The position numbers and the translations under genes were made by a program. A stretch of 64,000 bases of DNA from Halomonas sp. I5-271120 (GTDB taxonomy: Bacteria; Pseudomonadota; Gammaproteobacteria; Pseudomonadales; Halomonadaceae). The stretch lies in contig NZ_CP130701.1 of assembly GCF_030553075.1 (NCBI RefSeq), positions 372,001-436,000 on the forward strand, given 5' to 3'. The notes beneath the pieces are model-generated. The model was given only the letters and a program-made list of their open reading frames with translations, was not told the DNA's origin and did no database searches. This document shows positions 1 to 9,769 of this stretch, in pieces; the stretch's first letter is position 1; every line of letters starts with the position of its first letter.

Positions 1-309
1 CAGGCTCAACTGGTCATCGCCCAAGAGGTCCCGGGCCCCCGTGAACTCGAGCTCCTCGGGATCGCCCAGCCGATAAAGGTCAAAGTGTTGAATATGGACG
101 TCGCCGAGCTCATAAGGTTCGACCAGCGTGTAGGTCGGGCTCTTGACCGCACCCTTGTGCCCATACGCGCGCAGCACACCGCGAGTCAAGGTGGTCTTGC
201 CGGCACCCAGTTCACCTTCCAGATGGACCTGCCCGCGGCCCTTGAGGGCTAGCCCAAGAGCCTCGCCGAAGGCGACCTGAGTCTGTTCATCCGGAAGTAT
301 CACGCGCAT
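1..309 (-). CDS. tsaE: tRNA threonylcarbamoyladenosine biosynthesis ATPase TsaE (partial, C-terminus cut by window edge)
   Basis: The 103 residues visible start MRVILPDEQTQ and contain the Walker A motif GELGAGKTT, followed by KSPTYTLVE and a HFDLYRL stretch, all typical of TsaE. The family is a small ATPase (about 150 residues) that works with TsaB and TsaD to make N6-threonylcarbamoyladenosine on ANN-decoding tRNAs in the cytoplasm. The C-terminal third lies outside the window. Its start overlaps the end of nnr by 23 bases on the same strand, the usual nnr-tsaE pair of gammaproteobacteria, so the two are probably translated from one mRNA. Confidence 0.93.
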   Translation of the reverse strand, partial: MRVILPDEQTQVAFGEALGLALKGRGQVHLEGELGAGKTTLTRGVLRAYGHKGAVKSPTYTLVEPYELGDVHIQHFDLYRLGDPEELEFTGARDLLGDDQLSL

Positions 310-1792
310 CGTTTGTCCTGCCATTGATCAATCGTCGCGCATAGGATGCCAGATCACCGGCCAGCAAACCACGCTCCCCGCCGGCCGCCGCGGCCTGATC
401 CGCCGCTCGCGCGTGCAGCACTACGCCAAGCCGAGCGGCCGCCGACAGGGTGAGCCCCTGGGCGATCAAGGCCCCCAGCATGCCGGATAGGGCATCCCCC
501 ATGCCGCCACTGGCCATGCCAGGGTTGCCAAAGGGGCACACCGCCAGGCCCTTGCCATCGGCGATCAAGCTGCCGGAGCCCTTGAGCACCACCGCACCAC
601 CATAGCGATCGACCAAGGCCCTTGCCGCCGCCGGACGGTCGGCCTGAATCTCTGCCCCGCTGCTGGCAAGCAGCCTCGCCGCCTCGCCGGGATGCGGTGT
701 CAGCAGCCAGTCCTCTCGCCTGAGCGAAGGCCAGAGGCTGACCAGCAGGGTCAGGGCGTCGGCATCCACCACCAGCGGCTTGCCAGCGTCCAGCGCCACC
801 CGCAGCATGGCCTGACCCCAGGCACCAACCCCCAGCCCAGGACCCACGACCAACACCGTCGCAGCGCTCAACAGCCTGCCCAGATCGTTGGCGCTGTGTA
901 CGCCATGCACCATCACCTCCGGACAGCGCACAAGGCTCGCCGTGACGTGTTCAGGGGCAGTAGCCAGGCTCACCTTGCCGGCACCCAATCGTGCCGCGGT
1001 TTGACTCGCAAGCAGCGCGGCCCCGCCAAAACCCGGCGCGCCGCCGATCACCAGCACATGGCCGAAGTCACCCTTGTGGCTATCCTGGGCACGAGGCGGC
1101 AGGGCTGTCTCAGCACCCAGCCGCCAGGCCGCCGGTTCGATATCGTCATGATCAAGTGACGCGACGCCCAGCGACTCGAACTGCACCTCGCCGCAGCAGG
1201 CCGGACCGGCACCGGTCTGTAAACCGAGCTTATCGGCGATAAAGGTGATAGTCAGATGAGCCCGCACCGCCGAGCCCATCGCCGCCCCCGTGTCCGCCGA
1301 GAGCCCTGAGGGAATATCCACCGATAAAACCGGTCGCGCGCTAGCATTGATCGCGTCGATTGCCGAAGCAAAGGGCTCACGCACCTCGCCGGCAAGCCCT
1401 GTGCCCAGCAGCGCATCGACGATCAGCTCGCCGTCGAGCGCGGCCTGGGGCTGCCAGGGGCTGATGCCGACGCCCGCCTGGCGGGCCATCTCCACCGCCC
1501 GGCCGGCATCACCCTCGAGCGACCCAGGATCGCGAAGACTATAGAGTTGCACCTCGAGGCCATCGAGGGCCGCCAGGGCGGCGATCACATAGCCGTCACC
1601 GGCGTTGTTGCCGGCGCCGCACAGCACGCTCAAATGCCTGACCGCCGGCCAGCGCTGGCGCAGCCCACGATAGGCCGCCATGGCGGCACGCTGCATCAGC
1701 GCAAACCCCTTTATGCCCGCGGCGATAGTGCGCTTGTCCAGCTCCCTTACCTGAGCGGCTCGATAGAGCGGGCGTCCTGCCTCGTTCTGCAT
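287..1792 (-). CDS. nnr: Bifunctional NAD(P)H-hydrate epimerase / ADP-dependent dehydratase
   Basis: A 501-residue YjeF-type fusion. The N-terminal half (about 1-215) is the epimerase, with GAGNNAGDGYV and the VDIPSGL motif. The C-terminal half (about 230-490) is the ribokinase-fold dehydratase with KGDFGHVLVIGG and the GGMGDALSG nucleotide/catalytic motif. It repairs hydrated NADH and NADPH in the cytoplasm, using ADP or ATP. Length equals the E. coli fusion. The ATG chosen gives the usual start MQNEAGRPLYRAAQVRELD. It is first of the leftward nnr-tsaE pair and diverges from queG across about 170 bases. Confidence 0.95.
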   Translation of the reverse strand: MQNEAGRPLYRAAQVRELDKRTIAAGIKGFALMQRAAMAAYRGLRQRWPAVRHLSVLCGAGNNAGDGYVIAALAALDGLEVQLYSLRDPGSLEGDAGRAVEMARQAGVGISPWQPQAALDGELIVDALLGTGLAGEVREPFASAIDAINASARPVLSVDIPSGLSADTGAAMGSAVRAHLTITFIADKLGLQTGAGPACCGEVQFESLGVASLDHDDIEPAAWRLGAETALPPRAQDSHKGDFGHVLVIGGAPGFGGAALLASQTAARLGAGKVSLATAPEHVTASLVRCPEVMVHGVHSANDLGRLLSAATVLVVGPGLGVGAWGQAMLRVALDAGKPLVVDADALTLLVSLWPSLRREDWLLTPHPGEAARLLASSGAEIQADRPAAARALVDRYGGAVVLKGSGSLIADGKGLAVCPFGNPGMASGGMGDALSGMLGALIAQGLTLSAAARLGVVLHARAADQAAAAGGERGLLAGDLASYARRLINGRTNDARDTSG

Positions 1793-1962
1793 GCTTGGCT
1801 CCTCAATGACGACTTCCAGAGACTAGTGTAGGGTGTGGGCGCCTGTCGCCCCATCGGAACTTAAGCAGCTACTCAAGCCAACCTTAGTCGCCACGCTTTT
1901 CCGCCGGCTCAGCTCCCGATTAGCCCCGATTCAGCCACTCGTCTAGCCGTGACCCACGCCAC

Positions 1963-3102
1963 ATGTCGACCACTGCCTCCCAACAAGCGCCATCAGCCCA
2001 ACAAGCGTCATCTGGCGCAAAAGCGCTATCCGATGCCGACCTGGCCGCACTCGCTGCCAAGATCAAGGTCTGGGGGCGCGAACTGGGCTTTCAGGAACTC
2101 GGCATCACCGACACGGACCTCTCCAGCCACGAGCGCTATCTCGAGCGCTGGCTGGCGGCGGGATATCATGGCGAGATGGGCTTCATGGAGAAGCACGGCA
2201 CCAAGCGCACCCGCCCGGAAGAGCTAGTGCCCGGAACGCTGCGCGTAATCAGCGCACGCATGGACTACCTGCCCCCGGAGGTCGAGACCACCAAGGTGCT
2301 GGGCAAGCCAGACATCGCCTATGTCTCGCGCTACGCACTGGGCCGTGACTATCACAAGCTGATCAGAAAGCGCCTGGCCACCCTTGCCAAGCGCATCGAG
2401 GCCGAGGTGGGAGCCTTCGGTTACCGAGCCTTCGTCGATTCGGCACCGGTGATGGAGCGGGCCCTGGCACAGAAGGCCGGGCTCGGCTGGTTCGGCAAGA
2501 ACGCCATGCTGCTCAACCCACAGGCGGGCTCGCTGTTTTTCCTCGGTGAGCTCTACACCGACCTGCCGCTGCCGGTTGATGCGCCCTTCGAGACCGAGCA
2601 CTGCGGCAAGTGCTCATCCTGCCGCACCGCCTGCCCCACCGGGGCCATCGTCGACGACAAGGTCGTCGACTCCAGGCGCTGCATTTCCTACCTGACCATT
2701 GAGCTGCACGGTGCCATTCCCGAGCAATACCGGGAGGCGATGGGCAATCGAGTCTACGGCTGCGACGACTGCCAGCTGGTCTGCCCCTTCACCCGCTTCA
2801 CCCGGGCCAGTCAGGAAGAGGACTTCGCGCCCCGCCATGACCTAGACCGCATCGCACTGACTCGGCTGTTCGCCTGGAGTGAAGAAGAGTTCCTGGACAA
2901 GACCGCGGGCAGTGCGATTCGGCGCATCGGCTACGAGCGCTGGCTGCGCAACCTGGCAGTGGGGCTTGGCAACGCGCCCTGGAGCGAGACCGTGGAGGCC
3001 GCGCTCAAGGCGCGGCTGGCCTACCCCTCAGATCTGGTGCGCGAGCATGTGCGCTGGGCGCTTGAACGCCAGCGTGACAAACGCGCCCAGCGGATTCTCT
3101 AG
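1963..3102 (+). CDS. queG: Epoxyqueuosine reductase
   Basis: QueG reduces epoxyqueuosine to queuosine in the wobble position of GUN tRNAs, using cobalamin and two [4Fe-4S] clusters. The 379-residue protein shows both ferredoxin-like cysteine sets: CGKCSSCRTACPTGA (about 210) and CDDCQLVCPF (about 265). The conserved domain starts near residue 24. The first 23 residues are a low-complexity Ser/Gln/Ala tail coded by an 18-bp repeat (caacaagcg at 1981 and 1999), so they may not be functional, though no in-frame later start is obvious. In E. coli queG sits next to nnr-tsaE on the opposite strand, as here. It converges on orn. Confidence 0.95.
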   Translation: MSTTASQQAPSAQQASSGAKALSDADLAALAAKIKVWGRELGFQELGITDTDLSSHERYLERWLAAGYHGEMGFMEKHGTKRTRPEELVPGTLRVISARMDYLPPEVETTKVLGKPDIAYVSRYALGRDYHKLIRKRLATLAKRIEAEVGAFGYRAFVDSAPVMERALAQKAGLGWFGKNAMLLNPQAGSLFFLGELYTDLPLPVDAPFETEHCGKCSSCRTACPTGAIVDDKVVDSRRCISYLTIELHGAIPEQYREAMGNRVYGCDDCQLVCPFTRFTRASQEEDFAPRHDLDRIALTRLFAWSEEEFLDKTAGSAIRRIGYERWLRNLAVGLGNAPWSETVEAALKARLAYPSDLVREHVRWALERQRDKRAQRIL

Positions 3103-3190
3103 TCACAGGCGCCTCGCTGGCGCCGCCCTATCGGCGACGCTGAGTTTCTGCTTGCCTGCGACCTCTTACCAAACCTTTTTTGCCTGCCGG

Positions 3191-3778
3191 TTACTCTTCC
3201 TCGTCCCGCACCAGGTTCGGCGGCTGCAGGAAGGTCCGGCGATAGTGGGCAAGCTCGGCGACGGATTCGCGAATGTCATCCAGTGCCTGGTGAGTGCCCT
3301 TCTTCTCGAACCCCGCAAGAGCGCCCGGGTTCCAGCGCTTGGCCAGTTCCTTGAGGGTCGAGGGATCGATGTTGCGATAGTGGAAGAAGGCCAGCAGCTC
3401 GGGCATCTCGCGCTCCAGGAAGCGCCGGTCCTGGTGCACGCTGTTGCCACACATCGGCGAAGTGCCCGGCACCACGTGAGCGGCCAGGAATTCGAGGGTC
3501 TGGCGCTCGGCGGCGGCGGTGTCGATGGAGCTTTTCCTGACGCGCTCGATCAACCCCGAATCGCCATGGGTCTTCTGGTTCCAATCATCCATGCCATTCA
3601 ACAGGGCGTCAGACTGATGAACAGCCAGCGCCGGGCCTTCCGCGATCAGGTTCAGCTCGCTGTCGGTGATCAGGGTGGCGATCTCGATGATGCGCTCGCG
3701 ATTAGGGTCCAGACCGGTCATTTCCAGATCGATCCAGATCAAACGGTCATTACGCGGCGCGCCTTGCTCATCGGCCAT
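3191..3778 (-). CDS. orn: Oligoribonuclease (3'-5' exoribonuclease, DEDDh family)
   Basis: 195 residues, close to the E. coli length of 181. The catalytic acidic residues are visible in [10 protein letters not shown] near the N-terminus, and the His-Asp pair in [10 protein letters not shown] near the C-terminus. Orn degrades 2-5 nt RNA fragments and, in bacteria with diguanylate cyclases, the pGpG left from c-di-GMP breakdown, which fits the two GGDEF genes further along. The start is supported by an AGGAG about 9 bases upstream. It diverges from rsgA over 58 bases, the conserved orn/rsgA arrangement. Confidence 0.96.
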   Translation of the reverse strand: MADEQGAPRNDRLIWIDLEMTGLDPNRERIIEIATLITDSELNLIAEGPALAVHQSDALLNGMDDWNQKTHGDSGLIERVRKSSIDTAAAERQTLEFLAAHVVPGTSPMCGNSVHQDRRFLEREMPELLAFFHYRNIDPSTLKELAKRWNPGALAGFEKKGTHQALDDIRESVAELAHYRRTFLQPPNLVRDEEE

Positions 3779-3836
3779 GGTGGGGTGTCTCCTGGGTGGT
3801 TACAATGAAGGCCATTGTACAGACCCTTGGGCCCGC

Positions 3837-4871
3837 ATGAGCAAACGCAAGTTAACCCGCCAGCAGCGCTGGCGCATCGAGAAGATCCAGGCCGAGCGCA
3901 CCAAGCGTGCGAGCCGCCACGACGTCGATGACGACGCCGCCCTCGGCGCCGGCGAGTACGGCCCCGAACGCGAGGGTCGGGTGATCGCACACTTCGGCCG
4001 CAGCCTGGCCGTCGCCGCAAGCGAAGATGGCACCCACTACCGCTGCCACCTGCGCGCCAACCTCGAGAGCCTGGTCACCGGCGACCGGGTGGTATGGCGC
4101 CTGGGGGAAGAAGGCAGCGGCGTCGTGGTGGCGCGGGGTGAGCGCGACAACGTACTCGAACGCCCCGATGCCCGTGGTCAGCTCAAGCCGGTGGCGGCCA
4201 ATATCGACCAGATCCTGATCGTCTTCGCCGTCGAGCCGGCTCCGCATGCCAACCTGATCGATCGCTACCTGGTGGCCGCCGAGGCCACCGGCATTGCGCC
4301 TGTGCTGGTGCTCAACAAGATCGACCTGCTGCCCGACGATGGCGGTGAGCTCAAGGCACTGCTTGACCGCTATGAAGCGCTGGGCTATCCGGTAGTCGAG
4401 GCGACTACCCAGCGCCCGGACGGCCTGGATGCCCTGCACGCCCGCCTGACCGAGCGAACCTCAGTGTTCGTCGGCCAGAGCGGGGTGGGTAAGTCCTCGC
4501 TTATCGACCGCCTGTTACCCGATGAAGCGCTGCGCATCGGCGCGCTCTCCGAGGATTCCCGCAAGGGCACCCACACGACCACCACCGCCCGCCTTTACCG
4601 GCTGCCCTCGCCTGTCGCGGATGACGGCGGTGAGCTGATCGACTCGCCGGGCATTCGCGAGTTCGGCCTGGGCCACCTGACCGAAGACGAAGTCACTCAG
4701 GGCTTTATCGAGTTTCGCGACCATCTCGGCCACTGCCGCTTTCGTGACTGTCGCCATCGCCAGGAGCCCGGCTGTGCCCTGCTGGCCGCCGTGGAGCGCG
4801 GCGATATCGAGGCGGCTCGCTTCGACAGCTACCGGCGCATCCTCGAAAGCCTCAACACCCCTGGCCACTGA
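3837..4871 (+). CDS. rsgA: Small ribosomal subunit biogenesis GTPase RsgA
   Basis: A circularly permuted GTPase that helps mature the 30S subunit. The 344-residue protein starts MSKRKLTRQQRWRIEKIQ. It has an OB-fold N-terminal domain, then G4 (NKIDLL), G1 (GQSGVGKSSL) and G3 (DSPGIREFGL) in permuted order, and a C-terminal zinc finger with CRFRDCRH. The frame stays open upstream to 3666, but that part lies antisense to orn and does not match the family, so the ATG at 3837 was chosen. The usual partner gene order orn-rsgA-psd holds here with a rhodanese between. Confidence 0.96.
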   Translation: MSKRKLTRQQRWRIEKIQAERTKRASRHDVDDDAALGAGEYGPEREGRVIAHFGRSLAVAASEDGTHYRCHLRANLESLVTGDRVVWRLGEEGSGVVVARGERDNVLERPDARGQLKPVAANIDQILIVFAVEPAPHANLIDRYLVAAEATGIAPVLVLNKIDLLPDDGGELKALLDRYEALGYPVVEATTQRPDGLDALHARLTERTSVFVGQSGVGKSSLIDRLLPDEALRIGALSEDSRKGTHTTTTARLYRLPSPVADDGGELIDSPGIREFGLGHLTEDEVTQGFIEFRDHLGHCRFRDCRHRQEPGCALLAAVERGDIEAARFDSYRRILESLNTPGH

Positions 4872-4976
4872 ATCAACACGCTAGGCTCCCGAATAACCGG
4901 CTACCGAGCATTAGAAACCGGCCCGGCGGCTGTGACATGATCCTGGCATTCCCTAATTCACCACGAGGCGTGACCC

Positions 4977-5807
4977 ATGAGTTCCGAAGACAACCTGCTG
5001 CCGTTGATCGTCGAACCCGAGCAACTCGAGGCGCGGCTTGGCCACCCGGATTTATTGATCATCGATGTCCCGGCGAAGGCTGACAGCTACCTGGAAGGCC
5101 ACGTGCCCGGCGCGGTCTTCCTCGATTACAAACATCTGCTGCTCGGCAGCGGTGACGTGCCCAACGACACGCCAAGCGTCGAGCAGCTCTCGGCGCTGTT
5201 CTCCTCGCTGGGGCTGGATCGCGACACCCATGTGGTGGCCTATGACGACGAGGGCGGCGGCTGGGCCGGGCGCCTGCTGTGGACCCTGGAGCTGATCGGC
5301 CACAACCGCTACTCCTATCTCAACGGCGGCATCCACGCCTGGCGCCAGCAAGAGCTCGCCACCGAGATCCAGCCTCACGAGCCTGTGCTCAGCCACTACG
5401 AGGCCGAGATACTGCACCCCGAGGTGAGCATCGACGCCGAGACGATTCAGGAGCGCCTGAGCGACAAAAACTTCGCCGTCTGGGATGCCCGTTCGCGCGC
5501 CGAATATGACGGCGAGAAGGGCCAGAACAAGCATCTGGGCCATATTCCTGGCGCGGTCAATCTGGACTGGCTCGACGTCATGGATCGCGACAACGCCCTT
5601 CGCATCCGCGACTATGCCGAACTCGTCACCGAGCTCGACGCCCTGGGCCTGACCCCTGACATGGAAATTGCCACCCACTGCCAGAGCCACCACCGCAGCG
5701 GCCTGACCTGGCTTGCCGGCAAGGCGCTGGGCTTCACCAAGATGCGCGCCTACCCCGGGTCCTGGAAGGACTGGGGAAACCGCGACGACACGCCGATCGA
5801 GCACTGA
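4977..5807 (+). CDS. Two-domain rhodanese (thiosulfate sulfurtransferase, RhdA type)
   Basis: 276 residues in two rhodanese domains. The inactive N-terminal one is about 8-125; the active C-terminal one is about 155-275, with catalytic loop HCQSHHRSG. That loop is close to the CQTHHRS loop of Azotobacter RhdA and unlike the CGSGVTA loop of SseA-type mercaptopyruvate sulfurtransferases, so thiosulfate:cyanide or general persulfide transfer is the better call. It probably acts in the cytoplasm, with no signal peptide seen. It lies between rsgA and psd, all rightward, with 105 bases before it and 66 after. Confidence 0.9.
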   Translation: MSSEDNLLPLIVEPEQLEARLGHPDLLIIDVPAKADSYLEGHVPGAVFLDYKHLLLGSGDVPNDTPSVEQLSALFSSLGLDRDTHVVAYDDEGGGWAGRLLWTLELIGHNRYSYLNGGIHAWRQQELATEIQPHEPVLSHYEAEILHPEVSIDAETIQERLSDKNFAVWDARSRAEYDGEKGQNKHLGHIPGAVNLDWLDVMDRDNALRIRDYAELVTELDALGLTPDMEIATHCQSHHRSGLTWLAGKALGFTKMRAYPGSWKDWGNRDDTPIEH

Positions 5808-5873
5808 TCGACACACTTCGAGCACCGGTCGAGCCATGATCGACGCCTCATCGAACACCAACGGACACCCTAC

Positions 5874-6728
5874 GTGACACGCGACAAGCTGTTTGCCCTG
5901 ATCCAGTATCCCCTGCCCCACCACCTGATCTCTCGGACGGTGGGCTGGTTTGCCGAGACTCGCCTGAGCTGGCTGAAGAATGCCCTGATCCGCGCCTTCA
6001 TCAAGCGCTTCAAGGTCGACATGGACGAGGCGGCCGAGCCGGACCCGACCGCCTACGCTTGCTTCAACGACTTCTTCACCCGCGCACTGCGCAAGGGAGC
6101 ACGCCCCGTCGCCGAAGGACTGGTCTCGCCCGCCGACGGCACCCTGTCACAGTTCGGACGCACCCATCATGGCACCCAGATCCAGGCCAAGAGTCAGGCC
6201 TACTCGCTGACCAGCCTGCTGGGCGGCGACACGCACCGGGCCGCACCCTTCCGTCAGGGCAGCTTCGCCACCGTCTACCTGTCGCCCAGCGACTACCATC
6301 GCGTGCACATGCCGCTGACCGGCACCCTCAAGGAGATGGTCTATGTGCCGGGGCGTATTTTCTCGGTCAATCAGGCCACCGCCGATCATGTGCCGGGACT
6401 GTTCGCCCGCAACGAACGGCTGGTGTGCATCTTCGATACCGAAGAGGGGCCGCTGGCCATGGTGCTGGTGGGTGCCATGATCGTCGCCGCCATCGAGACG
6501 GTATGGGCCGGCCAGATTACTCCGCTGAGTGACCAGGTGCAGAGCATTCGCTTCGATGAACCGATCACCCTGGAAAAAGGCGCCGAGATGGGACGCTTCA
6601 AGCTAGGCTCGACGGTCGTGATGTGCTTTGGCCACGAGGCCAGCTTTGATGCCGCCGAGCTCGATGCCAGCGTGCGCATGGGCGAACGCCTCGGCGAGAT
6701 TCCCCATCACGCGCCTCAGACATCCTGA
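5874..6728 (+). CDS. psd: Phosphatidylserine decarboxylase proenzyme
   Basis: Makes phosphatidylethanolamine from phosphatidylserine at the inner membrane. The 284-residue proenzyme carries the self-cleavage motif LGST (in KLGSTVVMC, about 244-247), where serine becomes the pyruvoyl group of the alpha chain. SPADGTL, and [10 protein letters not shown] with the conserved His, are also present. The start is GTG at 5874. It is last in the rightward run rsgA, rhodanese, psd, and a strong hairpin terminator follows about 60 bases after the stop. Confidence 0.96.
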   Translation: MTRDKLFALIQYPLPHHLISRTVGWFAETRLSWLKNALIRAFIKRFKVDMDEAAEPDPTAYACFNDFFTRALRKGARPVAEGLVSPADGTLSQFGRTHHGTQIQAKSQAYSLTSLLGGDTHRAAPFRQGSFATVYLSPSDYHRVHMPLTGTLKEMVYVPGRIFSVNQATADHVPGLFARNERLVCIFDTEEGPLAMVLVGAMIVAAIETVWAGQITPLSDQVQSIRFDEPITLEKGAEMGRFKLGSTVVMCFGHEASFDAAELDASVRMGERLGEIPHHAPQTS

Positions 6729-6786
6729 AGGCGCGTCCCGAGTAGACCGCCGGCAGCGCCCCGGCAAACGGTGATGAACCATCAAA

Positions 6787-6829
6787 AACGCCCCCGCAGA
6801 TTCGGTATGGCCGAACCGGCGGGGGCGTT
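6787..6829. terminator. Bidirectional intrinsic terminator between psd and the cytochrome c gene
   Basis: The GC-rich arms AACGCCCCCGC (6787-6797) and GCGGGGGCGTT (6819-6829) pair, with a second small inner stem TTCGG/CCGAA. A-rich sequence flanks the left side and GTTGT the right, so it can serve both converging genes. Confidence 0.8.
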
Positions 6830-6868
6830 GTCGTATCAGCCGCTATCGTCGTGGCGAGGGCCAGGCGC

Positions 6869-8164
6869 CTAGTGCTCTGCCTCACGCAACTCAGCGATCC
6901 GCTCAGCCGACGGCGCCTCGGCATCCGGATAACCGAACTGCTCTACCAGGTACGCCATCAGGCTTGCCGCCTCATCATTGCTGATGTCCTGATCCAGCGC
7001 CGGCATCAGCAATTCACCGTCGTTGGTCTCGCGCTGGATGCCGTGCAGGACCACCTGGGTCAGGTTGCCCAGATGCGTACTACCCATGACGCTGTTGTTG
7101 ATCAGCGGCGGATAATGCCCATCCTGGGACCCCTGCCCAGACGCCCCGTGACAGCTTGCGCAGGCCCCCAGGTAGAGCCGCGCCCCCTGGTCCTGCGGGG
7201 CATCCTCGGTAAGATCAACACCGCGCAGCCTGGCGACGTCATCGGCCGGCTGCCCCTGCGTAAAGCGACTCGGCCCCGCCTCGCTGACCGCCGGCACTGA
7301 CTTGAGGTAGGTCGCGATGGCCTGCAAATCGTCGCGCTTCAGGAACCGCAGGCTGTGCTCGATCGCTTCCCCCATCGGCCCGGCCGCCTGGGCTTTACCG
7401 GGCACACTGCCAGACTCGAGATAGGTGACCAGTTGCTCGTCGCTCCAGTCACCCACCCCGTGGTCCTCGTCGCTGGTGATGTTGAAGGCATACCAGCCAT
7501 CCAGCTCAGCGCCGGCGAGATAGTCCTCATCCCCGGCCTCATATCCTTTCTCCTGGAAGGCGATACCGCGCGGGGTATGGCAGGTGCCGCAGTGCCCCAG
7601 CCCCTCGACCAGATAGGCCCCGCGGTTCCACTCATCGCTCTGCGAGGCATCCGGCGTGAAGCCGACCTCGTCCGGAGCAAACACCCAGGCCCAGATGTTC
7701 AGCGGCCAGCGCATGTTCAGCGGCCAAGAGATGTCGCTGTCACGATTCTCTTTCGCCACCGGCTCGACGCCATGCTGGAAATAGGCATACAGCGCCTCGA
7801 CATCCTCATCGGTGAGGGTCGAAAAGGACGGATAGGGCATGGCCGGATACAGCTGATGCCCGTCCCTTGCCTCGCCGTTACGCAGGGCGTTGGCGAAGTC
7901 TTCGACCGTATAGCGGCCGATGCCGGTCTCTTTGTCCGGCGTGATGTTGGTCGAATAGATGGTGCCGACCGGGGTCGACATCGGCAGGCCACCCGCGAAA
8001 GGCTCGCCCTCTGGGGCCGTGTGGCAGGCCGTGCAGTCACCGGCCTTGGCAAGATAGGCGCCTTTTTCGACCTGAGCGTCATCGACCGGCTGCTGGGCGT
8101 AAGCCGTCGTTGCCGCCAGTGCCAGGGTTGGCAGGACGGAGCTCCATTTAGCAAAGCGCGTCAT
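6869..8164 (-). CDS. Tri-heme cytochrome c subunit of a flavin sugar/gluconate dehydrogenase
   Basis: 431 residues with a signal peptide (hydrophobic VLPTLALAATTAYA ending AQQ, about 10-24) and three c-type heme motifs: CTACH (about 45), CGTCH (about 190) and CASCH (about 335). This is the layout of the cytochrome subunit of gluconate 2-dehydrogenase, sorbitol and alcohol dehydrogenase complexes. It would accept electrons from the GMC subunit in the periplasm and pass them to ubiquinone or a terminal oxidase. It is the last gene of a leftward three-gene operon and begins 2 bases beyond the stop of the flavoprotein gene. Confidence 0.92.
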   Translation of the reverse strand: MTRFAKWSSVLPTLALAATTAYAQQPVDDAQVEKGAYLAKAGDCTACHTAPEGEPFAGGLPMSTPVGTIYSTNITPDKETGIGRYTVEDFANALRNGEARDGHQLYPAMPYPSFSTLTDEDVEALYAYFQHGVEPVAKENRDSDISWPLNMRWPLNIWAWVFAPDEVGFTPDASQSDEWNRGAYLVEGLGHCGTCHTPRGIAFQEKGYEAGDEDYLAGAELDGWYAFNITSDEDHGVGDWSDEQLVTYLESGSVPGKAQAAGPMGEAIEHSLRFLKRDDLQAIATYLKSVPAVSEAGPSRFTQGQPADDVARLRGVDLTEDAPQDQGARLYLGACASCHGASGQGSQDGHYPPLINNSVMGSTHLGNLTQVVLHGIQRETNDGELLMPALDQDISNDEAASLMAYLVEQFGYPDAEAPSAERIAELREAEH

Positions 8165-8165
8165 G

Positions 8166-9767
8166 TCATACCTCCCCTTGCAGACGGTCGGCGATGCGCA
8201 GAGCCAGCGCGGCGATGGTCAGGGTGCAGTTCACCGAGCCCACCGTCGGCATGGTGCCGCTGCTGGCGATCGACAGGTTCTCGTGATCGTGGCAACGGCA
8301 GTCACCGTCGACCACCGAATCCGTGGGGTCGTCACCCATCAGCACGGTGCCGCAGATGTGCTGGTTGTTCGAATAGTCGTCGCGAAACTGCACATCGGTG
8401 CCACCCATTAGTTCGGCAATGCGGGCGTACTGCTCGCGGGTATGCGCCGCGCTGCGCTTCACGTAATCATCGATGGCGTAGTGGAATTCCGGCTTGGGAA
8501 TACCCAACGCATCCTTCTCGCTGCTCGGCACAATGCGATTTTCGGGATGCGGCAGCAATTCATGAAAGCTGTCGAACTGCACGTAGCGCGAGGCCCGGTC
8601 GCGAATCTCCTGGTCCAGTTCCGGCCCCAGACGCAGGGTATCCTCGGCGAGGATCTCGTTGGTCATCGGCGTCGTGCGCGAGATGTTCGACATATGCAGT
8701 TTCTTGGCGGCGAAGTCACTGCGGAAATCGCCGTCGCGCCAGCTGACGATCGAGGTCATTTCCTGGGGCCCCCGGCCGGCCCACAGCTTCTCGTTGGCGA
8801 AGAAACGCACCCCAGTTCCCGGATGGTCCATCAGGTTGCGGCCGACCATGCCGGAAGAATTGCCGATGCCATCCGGGTAGGCCGCGCTGGTCGAGATCAG
8901 CATCAGCTTGGGAATCTCGATGCCGTTGGCGGCCAGCACGAACTCGCGCCCTTCTACGCGGTGCTCGTCGCCCTGCGGGTCCTTGTAATGCACCGCTGTG
9001 ATGCGGCCGTTATCGCCCGCCTCGATACGATGCACCACCGCCTGATCGATCAACTGGGCCCCGGCACGCTCGGCCTTTTCGACGTGGAAGATGCCGTTGT
9101 ACATGGCTCCGATCGGACAGATGGGCATGCAGTTGTTGTTGCCACAGCAGGTCGGCCTGCCGTCGTAGGGTCGGCTGTTGCGCGCCACCGGCTCGGTGAC
9201 CATGTTAAAGCCATTGCCATTGAGCACTTCGGAAACCCGCTGATCGTTGTAGGACAGCGGCAGCGGTTCCATCGGGTAAGGAGCGCTGCGCGGCGAGCCC
9301 AGATCAATATCGTTGGGCCCCCAGACACCCAGCGCTTCCTCAGCGCGCTGGTAATAGGGTTCCAGGGTGGCGTAGTCGATTGGCCAGTCGCGGCCCACGC
9401 CATACAGGCTCTTGAGCTTCAGGTCGCTTGGTAAAAAGCGCCAGGCCGCCGCAGCCCAGTGCCAGGTCGTACCGCCGACAGCGCGGATGTACTGAGCGTC
9501 GTAGGCCTGCTCGCCCTTCTGCACCAGGTAGCCGTTATCGGGGCTCGCCATCGGATGCGGCGCATAATCACTGGACGGATACGGCGCCATGAAGTCCATC
9601 TTGTTGGGCTGGTTGCGAAAGCGCTCGACGATCTGCCAGCGCGGCATGCGCGGCCCCGCCTCGAGCATGATCACTGATTTGCCGGCCTCGGCCATGCGGT
9701 GGGCAATCAGCGCTCCGGCCACGCCAGAACCGATCACGACGACATCGGCGGATGCTGTTTCAGCCAT
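8166..9767 (-). CDS. GMC-family FAD dehydrogenase large subunit (likely gluconate 2-dehydrogenase)
   Basis: 533 residues from MAETASADVVV. The FAD-binding motif VIGSGVAGALIAHRM is at the N-terminus, and the C-terminal GMC segment includes SSGTMPTVGSVNCTL. A cysteine set CCGNNNCMPIC (about 205-215) matches the [3Fe-4S] cluster site of Burkholderia FAD-glucose dehydrogenase and relatives. No signal peptide is seen, so the enzyme probably crosses the membrane with the Tat-signal small subunit. Substrate (gluconate, glucose, sorbitol) cannot be read from the protein alone; the operator upstream favours gluconate. The frame is open to 9836 but the ATG at 9767 gives a proper N-terminus and a 2-base gap from the upstream gene. 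Confidence 0.9.
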   Translation of the reverse strand: MAETASADVVVIGSGVAGALIAHRMAEAGKSVIMLEAGPRMPRWQIVERFRNQPNKMDFMAPYPSSDYAPHPMASPDNGYLVQKGEQAYDAQYIRAVGGTTWHWAAAAWRFLPSDLKLKSLYGVGRDWPIDYATLEPYYQRAEEALGVWGPNDIDLGSPRSAPYPMEPLPLSYNDQRVSEVLNGNGFNMVTEPVARNSRPYDGRPTCCGNNNCMPICPIGAMYNGIFHVEKAERAGAQLIDQAVVHRIEAGDNGRITAVHYKDPQGDEHRVEGREFVLAANGIEIPKLMLISTSAAYPDGIGNSSGMVGRNLMDHPGTGVRFFANEKLWAGRGPQEMTSIVSWRDGDFRSDFAAKKLHMSNISRTTPMTNEILAEDTLRLGPELDQEIRDRASRYVQFDSFHELLPHPENRIVPSSEKDALGIPKPEFHYAIDDYVKRSAAHTREQYARIAELMGGTDVQFRDDYSNNQHICGTVLMGDDPTDSVVDGDCRCHDHENLSIASSGTMPTVGSVNCTLTIAALALRIADRLQGEV

Positions 9768-9769
9768 GC